From Acestrorhynchus altus (lineage: Eukaryota > Chordata > Actinopteri > Characiformes > Acestrorhynchidae), in the NCBI GenBank assembly GCA_034509495.1, contig CM067507.1, positions 24,894,300-24,958,299 of the forward strand: a stretch of DNA of 64,000 nucleotides, written 5' to 3'. Below the pieces are notes generated by a model. That model saw only the letters and a list, made by a program, of their open reading frames with translations, was not told the origin of the DNA and ran no database searches. Made by a program: the position numbers and the translations under genes. Positions within the stretch are counted from its first letter, which is position 1, and every line of letters starts with the position of its first letter. Shown here one piece after another: positions 26,433 to 39,358 of the stretch.

Positions 26433-27073
26433 TGAAGCAAGTTAGGATTTGTTCTTAGCTTCAATAAAAAATCAATTTGAATATGTGGTATTTGGAACCT
26501 GAACCAAAAAATGGAAGAAAACTATAACACATTTTGTAAAATGGTTGGCCCTCCCACACAGAATCGACAAAAATATACAAATTTATGTTGACAGAAATAA
26601 AAATGGCACAAGCCATAAATCTTTACAATATCAAAAATTCCTGTGTTACCTAAATTAAGAACAAGCTTTCCATGATAAGTGATTGAGAAACTGCTGAAAC
26701 GTGATCAGGGTAATAGTTTAAATGTAAAAGATGAAGTACATTTATATTACACATTTCCACCTCTTTCCTGTTTTCAAAAAATACAAACATGTACCTCTAC
26801 AGTTACAAAGTAGTCAATGGATGAATTTTTGAGAAAAGATCCACTGTTTTATATCACACATTATTTCTTCAACAATTTCAAGATCCACAAAATAAACAAA
26901 TTGTAATCTAAAATGAAAACACAAGACCTGATTGGCTTTATGAAGGAAATATCTTTGTTATTAAATAAGGTTCCCAATAAAACCCTCCTCAGTCTTTCAT
27001 TACTCCAGCTTTCCTTTAAATTACTGAGGAACTGGTTGTCGTGTAGATGTTAATGGTAAGAGTGATTGGTCAT

Positions 27074-27237
27074 TTAGGCATAGAACTCCTTGGTTGGGGC
27101 CTTCTGATAGGCTGTGCTGGGTGGTTTGCGCTCCCCCAGGTCATAGCTGCCTTCATCCTTCTTCCTCATGCGGTATACCAAGAGAAGGATTAGGAAGATA
27201 GCAAACAGGAAGCCAATCACTCCACCAGCTATAACAG
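27074..27237 (-). CDS. sdc2: sdc2 coding exon 5 (transmembrane segment, cytoplasmic tail, stop)
   Basis: 164 nt from GTTTTTAG|CTGTTATAG to TAA at 27076-27074. It encodes the GxxxG-containing transmembrane helix (AGGVIGFLF core, the known syndecan dimerisation motif), the C1 region RMRKKDEGSY, the variable region DLGERKPPSTAYQKAPTK and the C2 PDZ-binding end EFYA. The variable region is the subtype-specific part and matches syndecan-2 almost fully, with PST in place of the human SSA. No frame damage is seen. Confidence 0.98.
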
Positions 27238-30200
27238 CTAAAAACACAGGAGAAAAAGGAAAGGCATTCAAAACACATGCCTCCAAAAATGATGCCAAAA
27301 GATACATTTCATTGCTCATATCCATGCGCCTTCATTAAAAGAACATGGATGAACTGTGTGAATACTAACATTTAGATGCTGCAGTGTTCAGCTGTATAGT
27401 GCTAAAGCAGTCAGTGAGCTGATGTGTAAAGGTAGGCTCTAGGTTTCTTATCAGATAGAGTGTGTGAGATAATATGTGCCTCCATGTCTGCGATAATGTG
27501 CCCCCTAGTAGGAATCAGAAAAATAATTTCTGATGTCAAGCTGAACATACCTGCCAGCACCTCTGTCCTCTGGAAGAGGTTTTCTGTGTGCACCACATGC
27601 TCGTCAGATTCCTGTGACAGACTAGGGAAACTGCTGGTGCTGGTTGCTATATTGTTGTCCTGAGTCTGCTGAGTGTGATTATCAGGCACCTAAGGGGGAG
27701 ACAGACAGCGAAGGGTTGTAGAAAAATCAAACAGAAATACAGACAATGTTACCCTGAGCAGATCAGCACTATGGCTTTCTGTGCACAGTGCAGTTCAGAA
27801 GTAACTGGACAGTGATGTTCCATTGATCTTCATTTCCTCTTTACACACATTAAGTCTTATGCACCCTCCATCGTGTGTACCTGGGAGTGTGAATGGGGGG
27901 GCGGAGGAGATCAGAGTAGAGGGGTAGCTGAGAGCAGGGGGTTGAGCAGAGCGTGGGAGCAGAAAAAAGGTTTCCACAAGATTCAACCAGAATGTTTAAA
28001 AACCCATAAAATCAATATAAATGATATCGCCTCAACTCGTATTCATCTCTGTGTCCCATATTCCAATATATCTGAACCCGGGACCTCTCGCACCCCAAGT
28101 GAGAATCATACCACTAGACCCCTGTTTTGGTAACAAGGGAAAAGACAGTGGAATATTATAAATGGGGGTCACAAAAAGAGGTTTTGCCCATTGTTTCATA
28201 CTGGTGTGCTGGTATGCTTGACCAGCCAGGGGACCAAGCCTTGGTCTGCACTGGGACAATCAGTGTTGTTACCCACTATACTACACCAACCTCCAGTAAT
28301 AGCCCAGCATCAGCTGATCCTTCTGCTACTCTGGAGTTCAAGAAATACAACAAATCACATAACAGTACCAGTTGATCATTTTTAAAGGAATTACATGCAG
28401 ATACGGGTCTGTTTCCAATATCAATGCACATAAACACTTGAACTAAACCTTGTTCCAACCATGCAACTGAAGTAGAACAGATCGAAGACTAAAAGTGCTT
28501 GAAATGGAAACTGCTGTATTGTAGAGATGCATTTATATTTACTGTGGTCTGCAAAAGTTGATCACTGTATGTTTAATAAGAGTTAAACATTAGTATTCCA
28601 TCTAAGATAATATTCATTTGTGTAGTTATTAACACTGCTTTAAAATGGGCGACTATATTTAAAGATTGCTTCTATGGGTTCGTTTCTTCCTAAGCAATAC
28701 ACATAGATGAAAACAAAATCTGTCCAAGGTGCAGACAGAGAGCCGTGACAAGTGCAATACAGCACGTCACTGTTTGTGGGCTTTGTTTTTCTTTTCGTTA
28801 AAGAGTCTGATAGAAATACTTAGACAGATCGTTACAATAACAATATTTTTTTGTGATAATTTCTGAATGTTTACTAATTGCAATCTTGCTGACATGCATT
28901 CCATTTTTACCTCTTTGTCAATCTGGTGCTCTTCTGTGGACTCCACAGCAAATTTAAAATCAATGAGTGAAGATGTCTCCAGTCTGGGGCTGCTGGTCTG
29001 GGTGAAATGTTCAACAGGCTTTATGTTCTCCCTACTTGCCGTCACCACATCCTCATCGTCACTGAACCCTGCATTGGTGAACATATGGTCATAAAATATA
29101 TCAAACCCTAGCCATGAAAGCTATGTCCAAAGATATGTCCATATTCACCAACTTAAGGCACAGCCATTACTGATACACACAGATTATGGTATCCCTATTG
29201 AACCGCATTGAATCCCAGATAGAAGAAACCTTTGGGCCAAATCTGGCCCACGTTTGGTAATTACAGCTGACATGTGGGCCACATTTGGGCAAAACATACA
29301 TTGCTATCTGAGAAAGCTTTGGCATAAGAGTGGGATTCTCTTCAGCAGTTGCAAATGAGACTAAGGTCAGCATGAACATAGAGGTTAGAGGAATACAAGC
29401 ATTGCACCGAGCAACAGTGTATGATAATTACACATTTATTTAAAACAATAGTTTATTTATTTGTAAAAAATAAACAAACAAAAAAAAACATAACTTTAAT
29501 AATGCCCCATTATGAAAATCATTGCTCTCTGTAAGCTCATGCATATATATACATGAGTGTTGAACAAATGCTTATGCAGTGTGTTCACATCCTTCTCTAT
29601 ACCCCAGTTCCAGTAAGAGGGAGTGTAGAGCTGGATATCGGTAAAACAAAGACACAGAGCTAATTCATTAATAATGCATGGTTCATGTATGGAGTAGACA
29701 CCTGCTGGATAACCATGGTGGTCTTGGCTGACCGCCTTTGACCGCAGGTGAAACATCTGTGCACTTGTCAAACTGCTGCCATTGTCTAGCAGCCAGCAGG
29801 CAGCCCTTCTGCTATTAGTGGCCATACAAAGCACTCCAGTATTCAGGACTCATTGTTTCAGACTTAATAATCTGCACCAAACTAGCTACACTCTGTGGCA
29901 TATCTCAACCATTATGTGCCCACCATACTGATCCATACTAATGAACAAATAAAGCTCAGTTAAAACTATATCTGGTTGTGTTTTAGCATCACAAAGCTTC
30001 TACCATCATGTGGAAGCCCACACTCTTCTTGGTGTAAGTCTTAAAACTAAAGCAATTACACAAGCTGCAATGGCATGTGATTAAAATCAAATTTATATAA
30101 CTTTTCAAATTGCCAATCTTAGATTAGCTAGTTTGGGAGATCATTAAGCCTGAAACAATGAGACCAGTCTTTTTGTATAGGTAACAGGTAACAAGCTCAA

Positions 30201-31619
30201 GTGTTGTTGTTTATTCATTAAATATTATTCAAATATAGTGGAAATATACAAATACTTATTACAATCAAAGTTTCAGGAAATATGCTTTGCCTAATGTCGG
30301 AAAGTACTTCAGTCAAGCAGAACTGTGTGGATGGGCATGGGTTGTGCTATAACAGGGTTATTTACTAGACTTTAATCTAGTAATGCATTATAAATGTGTT
30401 TTTAATTCTAATCAAGATCATCAAAGTTACTCTGATTAAAAAATGTGCTTTTTATTGAGTTTGATCTACAAGCATGATTGAACAATCAGCGATGATGCAA
30501 AATGTCAACTTTACAGGAAAAGGAAAAACTTCTCAACTTTCAATGGAAATCAATGTAAAAAGATTCACAAAAAGTGAAAAACAGCTAAAATGATCATATA
30601 AGGTTTTTGCAGGACAGCAACATGCAAGTATTTTTTGTCTGTCTATGTAACACACAGGCCTATGCAGTAACATATAACGTCATCTTTTGTAAGTGACAAC
30701 ATTACTGAACACAAGCACTTTGCTGCTTTGAGTTTTACAGTTTTTATTAGGATAAATGGATTATTACCATTTATGACTTAAACATTCACTTTTCAGAGTG
30801 CCACACTTGGAAAGTAACTATATCACATTAGGAAATGCAGATTGTCTGAGACAACTTGACACTAAGAGTACTGATATATCTACCATTTTCTGCTGTGAGA
30901 TAATCATATATATATATATATATCCCCAAAATGCAAAAGAATTGTACCACACTAAGCTAACTTACACAATATTAAAATATGATGTATAAATAAAGCTGAA
31001 ATATTGTCTGTACTGTTAAAACATAAATAGGCAAAGTCCATCAACTAGTAGGTCACCATTATCAAACATGATGTCATACGTTTGCACTGGACTCAGTGCT
31101 ACAGAAAATAAGACAGTCAGTAGAAGTTGGTCCCTTGGGTGACATCATGCTGTAGCTAAAACAGGAAAGGCTGAATTATATATTTGAGTTTAGTTTGCCA
31201 TTCCACTCTCAGTTTAGATGGGAGAGGGAAACCAGAGAGCAATTTGAAGGAACAGAAATTGCCAGCTTACTATTGTAGGGATTATGTCTGTTTATGAGTA
31301 CTTTTTATTGGTTAATACCACATATTTTTAAGTACTGGACAAGCAAAGAATGTTTAGGCGTACATGTCTCAACTGTCAGGTTTCTTTAAAAGATTCACAG
31401 CAAGTGTGTGTAACCCTGATAACTATCATAAGCAATCCTGTTTAAGAAAATCTGGACCAAAATTCAAGCGTGATATTCAGGATAGCAAGGCTTACCTGAT
31501 CCTGAGCCAGAGTTGAAGTCGTCATCATCAACAGGAAAATCACCTGACTGCTCTGCCTCCAGGTAGAGGTCATCAGTTGCAATAAGCTGACCTGAAACTA
31601 GCACCTGCCAGAGTAAAAA

Positions 31620-31696
<77 letters not shown>

Positions 31697-32016
31697 CAAT
31701 ATAGGTTTCATCTAAAACAGCTTTCGCAACTGTGATACTGAGAAATCCTACACAGAGCCGAAGAAACTGTGTCATGATGACGAGCACTCCTTGTAACAGT
31801 TTCTAATCTACTGACAATCATTCTGCTTCCTTTCCACAGCTTAGGGTGCTACCCAGAACATCTTCTGGATTGGATTAATGCCCAAAATAGCAAATGAAAT
31901 AACCACATTTCAGTTTTTCATTCACAAGTCAAAATCCAATCAAATGATTTTTGAAAGCAGGCCCTTGGTGTAGACAGACTGCTGATTATGGTACTTCTAT
32001 ATTAGGTCTTTAAAGC

Positions 32017-32047
<31 letters not shown>

Positions 32048-33109
32048 AAAAAAATAAATGAATAAATAAATAAATAAAAAACAGCCCCAGTACATGTACC
32101 ACAAAAATGTACACAGATTTCTAAGCTTGAAATTGTTATATATTTACACACCAATCAGCCATAACATTATGACTCTTATTTCCACACTCATTGTCCAATA
32201 GGTCTATAATTACATCTGTTTCTCTACATACTTTGGTGGGTCAATCTCAGCACTGCAGTGACACTGACATGGCAGTGTGTGTTGCGCTGGTATTCATGGA
32301 TCAGACACAGCAGTGCTGCTGGACTATTTAAACCCCACAGTGTCATTGCTAGACTGAGATTTGTCCACCAAACAGAAATGTCCAGCCAGCAGCATCCTGA
32401 GGACACTGATGAAGGATAAAAAGATGACCAGATGAGCTTCAGTCTCTGGCTTTACATCTACAAGTTTGACTATATAGGTAGGAGTGGCTAATAGAGTGGA
32501 CAGTGAGTGGAAAAGGTGTTTAAACACTCCATCAGCACTGCTATGTCTGATCCACTCATCAGCACAACACACACTAAACACACCACCATGTCAGTGTGAC
32601 TGCAGTCCTGTGAATGACCCACCAATCACATCATTTGTGCTCTGTGGTGGTTGAGTAGGGTCCTGACCATTGAAGAACACAGTGAAAAATGGCTTACAAA
32701 GTAAGAGCAGAGTGTGAAGGTTCAATTAGCAGGTAAGAGCACAGTTTTGCTCAAAATATTGCACAACATTATGGGTGACATACCAGAGTTCAAAAGAGGA
32801 CAAATTGTTGGTGCACGTCTTGCTGGCGCATCTGTGACCAAGACAGCAAGTCTTTGTGATGTATCAAGAGCCAGGGTATCCAGGGTAATGTCAGCATACC
32901 ACCAAGAAGGACCAACCACATCCAACAGGATTAACTGTGGATGCTAGAGGAAGCTGTCTGAAAGGGATGTTTGGGTGGTAACCTGGGTTGTATCCAAAAA
33001 ATGTCCTTCCCAAGACGAATTGAAGCTCTAGACGAAAGGAGGCCCTAGTACACCATACTAATAAATTATTGTGGTCTAAAACCAGGTTTTTCAGTTTCAT
33101 TGTCCAACC

Positions 33110-33174
<65 letters not shown>

Positions 33175-36143
33175 CACACACATTCTACCATTATATTAAC
33201 ATTAACATTAATGCTACTTTTATTATGGGAGCATCAAACAAGTGTTCAGGAGTTATGGTAAAGGTATATATTTTTTAATCTGGTACAGTCAATGCATATA
33301 TAAATGATTCATTATACATACATGAGATCCTGAATAATAAATTCTCTTTTTAGACTGGAAACAAAATAGGGCAAGGTCCCGCAAACGTAGGTTTCCCTGG
33401 AAACCCCACAGGGGCTTTCTACTTTTGGCTTTAAAACAAAAAACAGCCCACAAGCTTCCTAACTTGCTGAAGTACTGTTCAACATCTGCAGTTGCTCACA
33501 TTTGTAGGAAACAACAGGTTCAGGTGCTTCCACCTGACTCAGACACAACCTTTCAAGGCTGCAAGGAAGAGTGTGGATGAAATGAAGCACTCACCCACTA
33601 TGCAATGTAGTAGAGACAGTCATGAACAAAAAGCAGAGTGAGCTGGGTGTGTGTTCTTTAAACATACGAGCCTGTTTTTATTCTGCCGCTCTGCTTGCTT
33701 TCGATCATTGTGACAGCACGGCACTGCCACCTTTTCAGCTCGCACACAATATCAGGCCTTTTCAGTCACATTACGCTTTAGAAAATCTGTATGAGCACGC
33801 AATCAGCCTGCTGACAATAGTGGGGGTGATGCTCTGTACACCTCACTGCTCACATTTTCCAAATTTCAAAAGGAGCAAGCAGCAAGGCAGACGTTAATTA
33901 CATACATACACCGCACAGATGTGTGCAGTGTGAATCTATTCACTGAGCTGTCAGGTACTGACACTGATTTGACAAGGCTCAACTTCATTGCTCATTCAAA
34001 TGGAGTGATGAAAATGAGGATTTAAAACAATGTGTAAAGAGAAAGTGAGGAGAGAAAGGAATGGCGAGGGATGTGGAGAGAGAGACAGAGACAGATACAT
34101 ATGTACACACAAGCAGGTGTACTGTTCAGTAAGTAAGTAATTATACTCATTTGAGCCACTGGGTTTTGCCCACACAGGAATTAGACCTCCACATTTTAGC
34201 CATCCACACACAATGATACACACATTCACACTAGTGAATTCACACATCAGGGGGCAGTGAGCACACGTGCCCAGAGCGGTGGGCAGCCCTGACCTCAGCA
34301 TCCGGGGAGCAGCTGGGGAGTTCAGTGCCTTGCTCAAGGGCACTTCAGTCATATCCTGCCAGTTCAGGGATTCAAACCAGCAACCTTCCAGTCACAAGGC
34401 TGGTTCCCCAACCACCAGGCCACAGCTGCTCCTGTCCATGTCTTTAACTGAGCACATTAATCTCTTGATTGATAGATGCATTGATTGTACATGCAACCTT
34501 TGCAGCAATCACCTCCTCCAAACGTTTCCTGTAATTTTACAATCTTAGACCATTCACCCGTGCAAATGATTAAGCTCATTCATATTTCTGGAACACCTTG
34601 CATGCACAGCCCTCTTCAGGTAAGAATTTTGTATACTTTTCCTCGCAATTTAAGTCATGCAGCCCACCATGATACAATCACTGTAACACACAACACGGAA
34701 GGGTTTATTTCTTTTCATTTAATGGGGACACGATACGATACAATATGAAAAAGCATACCAATATTTAATAATATTAATACTTTAATGTATCACTAATAAT
34801 GATTCAAATGAGCTTCAGAAGTAATATTGCATCAAAACATTGTAATTTCGAAATGCAAAAAAGTGTGCAATGCTGAGATGTGACAGTGTGTGGTCTACAA
34901 GATTTAAGTGAAATGTCAAGTTGCACCATAACCCAGTTCAAATGGCAGCCATCAACAGGCTTCTAGCAGAAATCAGGTTGGATTTGACCACGCTTCTTGG
35001 CAGAACTGGTAAATTGCCATGGCCCTGACTTTTAAGCAGCAAACTACACACATTACTGATAGAATTAGGATAATTCCTAAATTTTACTTGGCTTTGTTAT
35101 AGCCTAAAACTGTGTTGACTATTATCAAGTTTTAACCAACTAGCTGATGGTTTGAGGTTATGCCAAAGAATTATTTTGTAGTTTCCTTTCATTACTGAAT
35201 CCACTTTGTGTAATGTAACAATTCTACTAGCAGTAAAACAGCCAAAGAGCATGGTACTACCACTACCATTTATGTGACCACAACTGTTACTATGGTTGCA
35301 ATCAAAGTTTTAACATCTTGAATTTAAAAACAAAATTGAACCGTTTAGTTTACAATTGCTTTTAACATGGCTCAGCATGTCAGATCTGGAACTATCCTTT
35401 AATAATAGCTATTTTAAGTCATGATTCACAGACGACCATAGTAAAAGCACTGTTATTTTCACCATCTCCATAGAGATGGCTTCAATATTTTTGCTGGCCT
35501 TCATTGAGTCTACCTTCAGTGGTGGCCATACTGGAAGAAACCGGCATGCTTATTTCAGGATTTGTCATCCTGACGAATATGCAGAAGCCTGTAGGCAGGC
35601 TTTACATGGAGGCTGTGCTTCAGTGAGTCATGAAACCAGCACATGAATTTGTGTTAGTTCCAAAATGTCAGTGCGTCAGGCTGTCTCAGAAATCCACTTA
35701 AAATAAAATAATAATTCCCGTTTGCATTTATCCAACAGCATATGAAAGTGTGTGAATCACTGGCACAAAAATTAAGCAGACCTTCCGATGAACTGCGTCA
35801 TGAAGCATAAGACTCCTTGAGTCTCTCCAGACAGTTGGATCCCTCTTCACTAGCATATGGGAACTTCAAACAAATGCTTGAACAACTGTGTAAATGAAAG
35901 CCAAAGCAAAAGCCTTCATTACCTGATGGATGTGTGATATATCCAGGTTTTTTTGGTGTGTTATAAAGTAATATATGCTTTGAGCAGACAACAGTTGGGA
36001 AATGGACAAGTGGATCAATATACTGGCAGGTTATGGCTGAAAATAGAAGTAATCTTTTCTGTGGGCTGTTAAAAGAAATTAATTCATAGATCAGATTTTG
36101 CTTTTAATTTTGATAGTGTGCAGAAGGGATCAGGCCTATCTGC

Positions 36144-36207
<64 letters not shown>

Positions 36208-37354
36208 GGAGTGGTAATTACATTTCTGCCAGTGATGATACGTAAATATTTATAAAATATAATTGCGTATTCCCAACTGACCTGTGAAAAATTTCAACTG
36301 AGAATACATTATATAGACAAAAGTATTGGGACACCGCATTCACTGTTCTCCTGAAATCAGAGTATTAAAAAGTGTTTATCCTGCTTCTGTTGGAGTGACA
36401 GTCTCTATGGTTCGTGAAAGGCTTTCTGCTAGATTTTGGAGAACTGCCGTAAGGATCTGATTGCATTCAGCAACAAGAGTGTTAGAGAGGGCAGGATGAT
36501 CACAACCTCACCTCATCCCCACCTCATCTCAAAAGTATTGGATGGATCACCATATACCAGGGAACAATGTTCTGCTGCTCCACAGCTCAGTGCTAAATGT
36601 AATGCATAGGACTCTCTAGAGCAGATACACACAAAAATATTGGCATCATGCTTAATACCAAGTGTTGGTTAGAGGTCTGTAAAGCCCCCCAGCATTCAGC
36701 TATGGAGCAGTACAGTCCATCCAGTACTTTTGGGATGCATTGGAAAGTTGGGGGTGAGGTGGAGTGGTGAACATCCTTTGGTGATGCACTTCTTGCTGAA
36801 TGCAAAAATATATTTATAGCAATGCTCCAATATCTAGTGGAAAGAGTTCCCTGAATAGTAGAGACAGTTACTCCAAGCAAGCAGTAAAAATTCTTTACTA
36901 ATACTCTTGATTTCAGAAACAAAGAGCAGGTGTTACTATATAGTGTATTGTACCATATTTTGAAATGTGTGCATCATTGCATCAGTAGATAAAGCAGTTT
37001 TTATGGGCATTTAGATCAATCAATTCATTTAATTCAAGAAACAAATATAAGATGCAACCATATAATATACTATTTTGTCTGTATCACACAGCCCAAGACA
37101 GAAGTTAAGAGGGTGCTGGCCGGAGTGTGTTGAAAAACCTCTTCCATTCCAAAACAAACTCCTGTCAGCCATATGAAGGTGAGAGTGGCATTCCTGAGTT
37201 CTGGGCTGCAGCACAAGTGGAGTATTGTGCTCCAGTCTGAGTTGCTCTCTTTCAGTGAGCGCCAGCGCTACAGCTGGACAGGAAACGCTAAAACTCACAG
37301 GCCACTCTCCCCTCCAAACAGCCGGGCCAAACACTGTCAAACACCATCTCTCTT

Positions 37355-37399
<45 letters not shown>

Positions 37400-39286
37400 A
37401 ACACACACACACACACACACACACACTGTGTAGCAAATGCACACATTCCATACACCATCACTGGCCCAGCACGTTACTCACACACACACACACACACACA
37501 CACACGCAAAACATCTACATGCTATCTCCACGTCCCATTTCAATGACAAAATGGAAGGACAAACCTGTTAAACAAACTTGACCAGGGATGAGTGTTTGCT
37601 GTGGACCGAAATGCGATCAATAATTCAGAAATACCAAACAACTGAGTGGTGCAATTCTCATGTCTGAAGCCCATTAACTTCCAAACATTTAAAACAACCA
37701 CATGATTATGTTTGGTATGTGCAAAAACACAATTTGTTTTTCAGCAAAAATGAGGACTCGTATCAGAAGGGCCAACTTATTCTGATCCTGAGGGGCTTAC
37801 ATCTGAGTTATGTAAAACAGGTAGTTGAATGTAATGAGTCTCGCCCAGTGACTTACTGGTGCAGCATGGAGTGCTTGCATGAATGGGGAAATCAATCATG
37901 AATTTGGCCTAGTCTGCCAAAGAGAAGGCACTGTTATCACCCACTACACCACAGCAACCACAGCTACCGAAAGGGCTGTATTCCATTCCTCATTACTAAC
38001 ACAGCTGCCTGTTTACTCACAGTTACTTAATGGACTACATTCCTGATGCAATCGAGCAACACATCTAGCCTAACACAGCACAGACTCACATGAGCATGAG
38101 AGCCTATTTTAAAGGCTTATAAAGTAATAATATCTGTTCAGTATCAGTAGATCAGCAGATATAATGTTTAGCTCAGCCCTGCTTCTCTTTCTGTTGCCTT
38201 TTGTCTTCCTGCTCCTCATGCTGTTTGTTTATGTTGGTCAGCCTCACCTCCTAGTATTTACACCTGTGCCTTGTTTATAGCCCCACCCTTTCAATGTCCT
38301 TCCCAGGTGTTCCAGGTTGTCTGATGAGTCCTTATACCCCTGTAATTGTTTTGGGTCTTTAGCTGGGATTCCATTCAATTTCTTTAGAAATAGTATGTGC
38401 CCTTCTGAACAAACTCATATTTCCTTCACTGGTGACATAGGTTACTGTAAATAGAAGTGGCACCGAAACATGCAAAACAGAGATTTCTTGGTCTTTCTTG
38501 GAATAATTTTATTACCATTTGCAATCTTTTTATGTCTGTTTGCAGTTTAGAGAAGCCACACAGAAGGAGCGGTGCCCCAGCGAATAAGGGCTAAGTTCTC
38601 TGCCCAGATGACAGAAGACGATACACCTGGGAGCACAAGACACCAGACTGTGGGAGAGCAGGGCAGTTTTTCAGGCCAGCGTTTGGTTTTGCATTTGTGA
38701 ATATGGAGCGCAACATTTTAAAAACTAAAATCGGCCACCCATGCCCATTGATCATGTGATTTAGGGTTTGATCTGTCATTGTTTATTTGAGAATTTTTTT
38801 TTCTCCATAACTCATTTTGCATTTTGTTTTTAGCGATGTTCTAACTTTTCCACCTCATTCAAACTCATTCTTTTCTGGGTCGTCTTGAATTTTTATTTTT
38901 TATTTATTTATTTTTCATATTTATAGAATTTGCCAACCTACTTGTAAAACCTATTTTTCACATATTTTTGACAGCTGGATGTTTGACCACAATAATATAC
39001 AGTATGTTCCTATTGTTCTGTTCTCCAGTTTTGGATTTATTTGCTTATTTAAGTATTTGGATGCTTGTGGAACCTTATTTTTAAGACAGTGGGTTGACAA
39101 GTTAGTCTGGTTCACACAACATGGAATTGTATTGGGTTTGCATCAATTTTGGGGTTTATTTCATTTTCAGCTGATGTATCTGGCATTATTAAAAATACCT
39201 TTAATTCAAGACTGTTCATTACATGTTAAATGTTTTTAAAACAGTGAACCTGAAATTAGATTTATTCTAAAAATGCTGTCAGTGAC

Positions 39287-39358
<72 letters not shown>

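Larger units (their letters stand above)
24750..27073 (-). other. sdc2: probable sdc2 3' UTR
   Basis: About 2.3 kb after the TAA stop that is AT-rich and free of the MITE, SINE and LINE sequences seen elsewhere; only a (GA)n tract at 26393-26428 interrupts it. The first canonical minus-strand AATAAA I found is the tttatt at 24766-24771. Human SDC2 also has a 3' UTR of a few kb. The end point is an inference. Earlier ATTAAA-type signals, such as one near 25870, could also be used. Confidence 0.45.

Noticed and set aside
28062..28130. Functional tRNA-Pro gene
   Set aside because: No acceptor stem, half the T-stem missing and a mismatch in the anticodon stem.
31587..31604. Alternative acceptors within sdc2 exon 2 (TAG and CAG a few bases in)
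   Set aside because: Using the CAG at 31592 removes 13 nt and breaks the frame with exon 1; the upstream TCTGGCAG keeps phase 0.
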